The position numbers and the translations under genes are program-made. The notes beneath the pieces are model-generated. The model was not told the origin of the DNA. It made no database searches and worked only from the letters and a program-made list of their open reading frames with translations. Positions 63,501-64,000 of a DNA stretch of 64,000 nt are shown piece by piece. The stretch comes from Roseimicrobium sp. ORNL1. Its GTDB lineage: Bacteria; Verrucomicrobiota; Verrucomicrobiia; Verrucomicrobiales; Verrucomicrobiaceae. Within the stretch, counting starts at the first letter, position 1. Every line of letters begins with the position of its first letter. The stretch is from assembly GCF_011044495.1 (NCBI RefSeq), contig NZ_CP049143.1, positions 6,634,001 through 6,698,000 on the forward strand, in the 5' to 3' direction.

Positions 63501-63945
63501 CCTCCTTCGGCCAAGGCGCACCCATTTTCACCCACTGTACCAGCGCATCGATCTGATTCGCCGCGAGCTGCGGCTTCTTGGAAGGCATGGGCTCCGCGCC
63601 CGCCGCGTGACGGATCGCCTTGATGAGCACACTGTTCTCCGGGTCGCCGGGAATGATGACCTTCTTGTAATCCGTGCCGCGCATGACGCCGGCGCGGCTG
63701 TTCAGCATGAGGCCGCTCTTGGCCTTGTGCCCCTCGTGGCAGGAGTAGCAATTCTCCGCCAGCACGGGCCGGACATTCTTCTCAAAGAACGTGATCTGCT
63801 CTGCCGTGAAGACCGGCTCGGCCTCGGGCTTCGTTGAGGCTGAATACAATGATGCCGTGCAGGCGGCGGAGACGCCGCCCATCAGCATCAACCGGAGGGT
63901 CAAGGAGAAGGCCATTTTTGAGGTCGTCCGCGGCAGGGTTTTCAA
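60568..63945 (-). CDS. Secreted cytochrome-c/DUF1549/DUF1553 protein with an inserted beta-rich domain
   Basis: 1125 residues. N-terminal signal/anchor, then a PSCyt1 cytochrome domain with the heme motif CYSCH (Cys66, Cys69, His70); DUF1549 (about 180-400), with a second CxxCH, CARCH, near 362 and WGRYWLDVARYSDTEGY; then DUF1553 (about 650-905), with LTPRVIVNRVWLQHFGSPLV and SRQSRQRLDYEAMRDAM. The terminal DUF1553 strand PLSQLVQVLLMSNEFQFVD comes only at the very end: about 190 residues (~910-1100) are inserted before it, including DGTIRISGRLDRDSP and GEVIDFVVDSENG, which resemble a jelly-roll sugar-binding fold. Partner of the DUF1501 gene. Confidence 0.93.
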   Translation of the reverse strand: MKTLPRTTSKMAFSLTLRLMLMGGVSAACTASLYSASTKPEAEPVFTAEQITFFEKNVRPVLAENCYSCHEGHKAKSGLMLNSRAGVMRGTDYKKVIIPGDPENSVLIKAIRHAAGAEPMPSKKPQLAANQIDALVQWVKMGAPWPKEAAGDHHAAWEDHWAFQKVAKPPVPAIASPKLKAANPVDAFVAAKLEKAGLEFAPPADRAVLGRRLYVTLTGLPPSFEELQAFVNDPSPNAPAKLIDDLLNSPHYGERWGRYWLDVARYSDTEGYQVGGKDYRFPYAFTYRDWVVDSLNADMPYDEFLKHQIAADRIAGADTGSKNLAALGFLTVGDTFISNKDLQTDDRIDVLTRGTLGLTVTCARCHDHKFDPIPTKDYYALYGVFNSSEIPEDLPVIGKASSEVEYAAYRGEVSKVEEKMNVFRKEVFEDMRKADRMREYLAFAQQSVKEDLNGDAFRGKAGQLKLRDRVASRWREFVKRHTATSKPHAVMVAWKEFSSLPKEGFEQASAGLKDKLTKEGSPTNAVIRNELAKRPAPKSMDDVLGLYADVFVTCISGKEPDNADWQAVRSVLLEPQSPMAVPVDQVDQFFTRKDTETMTRFRNEIKKIELSSPGAPPRAMVMNDKEKPGDMRIFIRGNQGRPGEVAPRGFLTFLGGQKFTNGSGREELANAIASRDNPLTPRVIVNRVWLQHFGSPLVSQTSDFGVQTPAPVQLDLLNWLSANFMEQGWSLKSLHRMILNSRTWQQSAVSTQDKDLKDADNTLLSRQSRQRLDYEAMRDAMIGVTGTLDASKMGGRPVALNAGDVNSRRSLYLIVDRFNQATVPAMFDFANPDTHSPQRYNTTVPQQALFLMNSPFMRDQSGKLATKLPQEGSAIDSQTITALYRKVLLREPKPEEVELAQRFVNDATDLQDKPPFLWKYGAGKQQRDASGKITGYEFIPFATYNGASKSRKWWSMSKDMPDKQWSYTQWSEGGGHPGSQHAAVLRWTSPFDGTIRISGRLDRDSPNGNGIRGLVISNKQGVLINDMVAPKSEKNMEIASLNVTRGEVIDFVVDSENGDTNSDAFDWRPAIYGIDEINGKTTLLTKSDDDFNDASHWPIKRPRPQNPLSQLVQVLLMSNEFQFVD

Positions 63946-64000
63946 TCAACACCACGGAAGCAGTAAACGTGCTGGGATAGGGCGATTTTTCAACGGTGAC

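Overview
The window looks like chromosomal DNA of a GC-rich member of the Verrucomicrobiota (Verrucomicrobiaceae-like). The evidence is a DUF1501 + cytochrome-c/DUF1549/DUF1553 pair at 59-64 kb, Tat-exported Gfo/Idh/MocA and FAD oxidoreductases, many secreted proteins of families typical of Planctomycetes/Verrucomicrobia, and an Amuc_1098-like secretin. I see no rRNA, tRNA, CRISPR array, transposase or phage gene. I count 47 protein genes, of which the first is cut by the window edge.

Layout. 0-8 kb: end of a polytopic membrane protein, a secreted papain-fold-like protein divergent from an orphan TPR/secretin, and a beta-CASP metallo-hydrolase. 8-17 kb: CHASE2-like membrane protein, GlgE maltosyltransferase, SprT-like zinc protein, an unknown, serine O-acetyltransferase and a GlcD-type flavoprotein. 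17-25 kb: methyltransferase, a coupled Gfo/Idh/MocA + GH42-like pair, two secreted unknowns and an acetyltransferase. 25-31 kb: minus-strand genes including an M28 peptidase, an ADP-ribosylglycohydrolase, a glycosyltransferase with a sugar-epimerase-like cupin, and a translationally coupled polynucleotide-kinase-like/Thg1-like pair. 31-35 kb: argG and an FAD oxidoreductase with a secreted partner. 35-43.4 kb: a complete fructose PTS regulon (IIB'-IIB-IIC, an EIIA-HPr-EI fusion, 1-phosphofructokinase, an OprB porin) divergent from a DeoR-type regulator. 43.4-50.6 kb: a TauE/SafE exporter, a sigma-54 activator, then SBP56-type methanethiol oxidase, a SCO1-like protein, a methyltransferase and two small proteins. 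50.9-59 kb: secreted and periplasmic proteins and a divergent LysR/PPOX pair. 59-64 kb: the DUF1501/DUF1553 operon.

Two regulatory circuits can be read from the DNA. In the fructose regulon, CGA(A) motifs are phased at 10 bp between fruA and the DeoR-type gene. In the sulfur locus, a GG-N10-GC sigma-54 promoter sits just before the methanethiol oxidase, about 70-115 bp downstream of four clustered TCGCGA sites, and the sigma-54 activator gene ends right beside them. I regard this predicted sigma-54-controlled, copper-chaperone-linked methanethiol oxidation locus, with a sulfite-exporter-family gene nearby, as the most coherent functional system in the window.

The most striking non-coding feature is that most of the longer intergenic gaps are filled by long palindromic elements. 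I separate at least seven families. The best (four copies, about 0.15-0.48 kb) is a nested double inverted repeat whose arm hairpins vary by paired, compensatory changes. None carries a gene. They could be non-autonomous mobile elements, structured RNA or chromosome-organising sites; the sequence alone does not decide.
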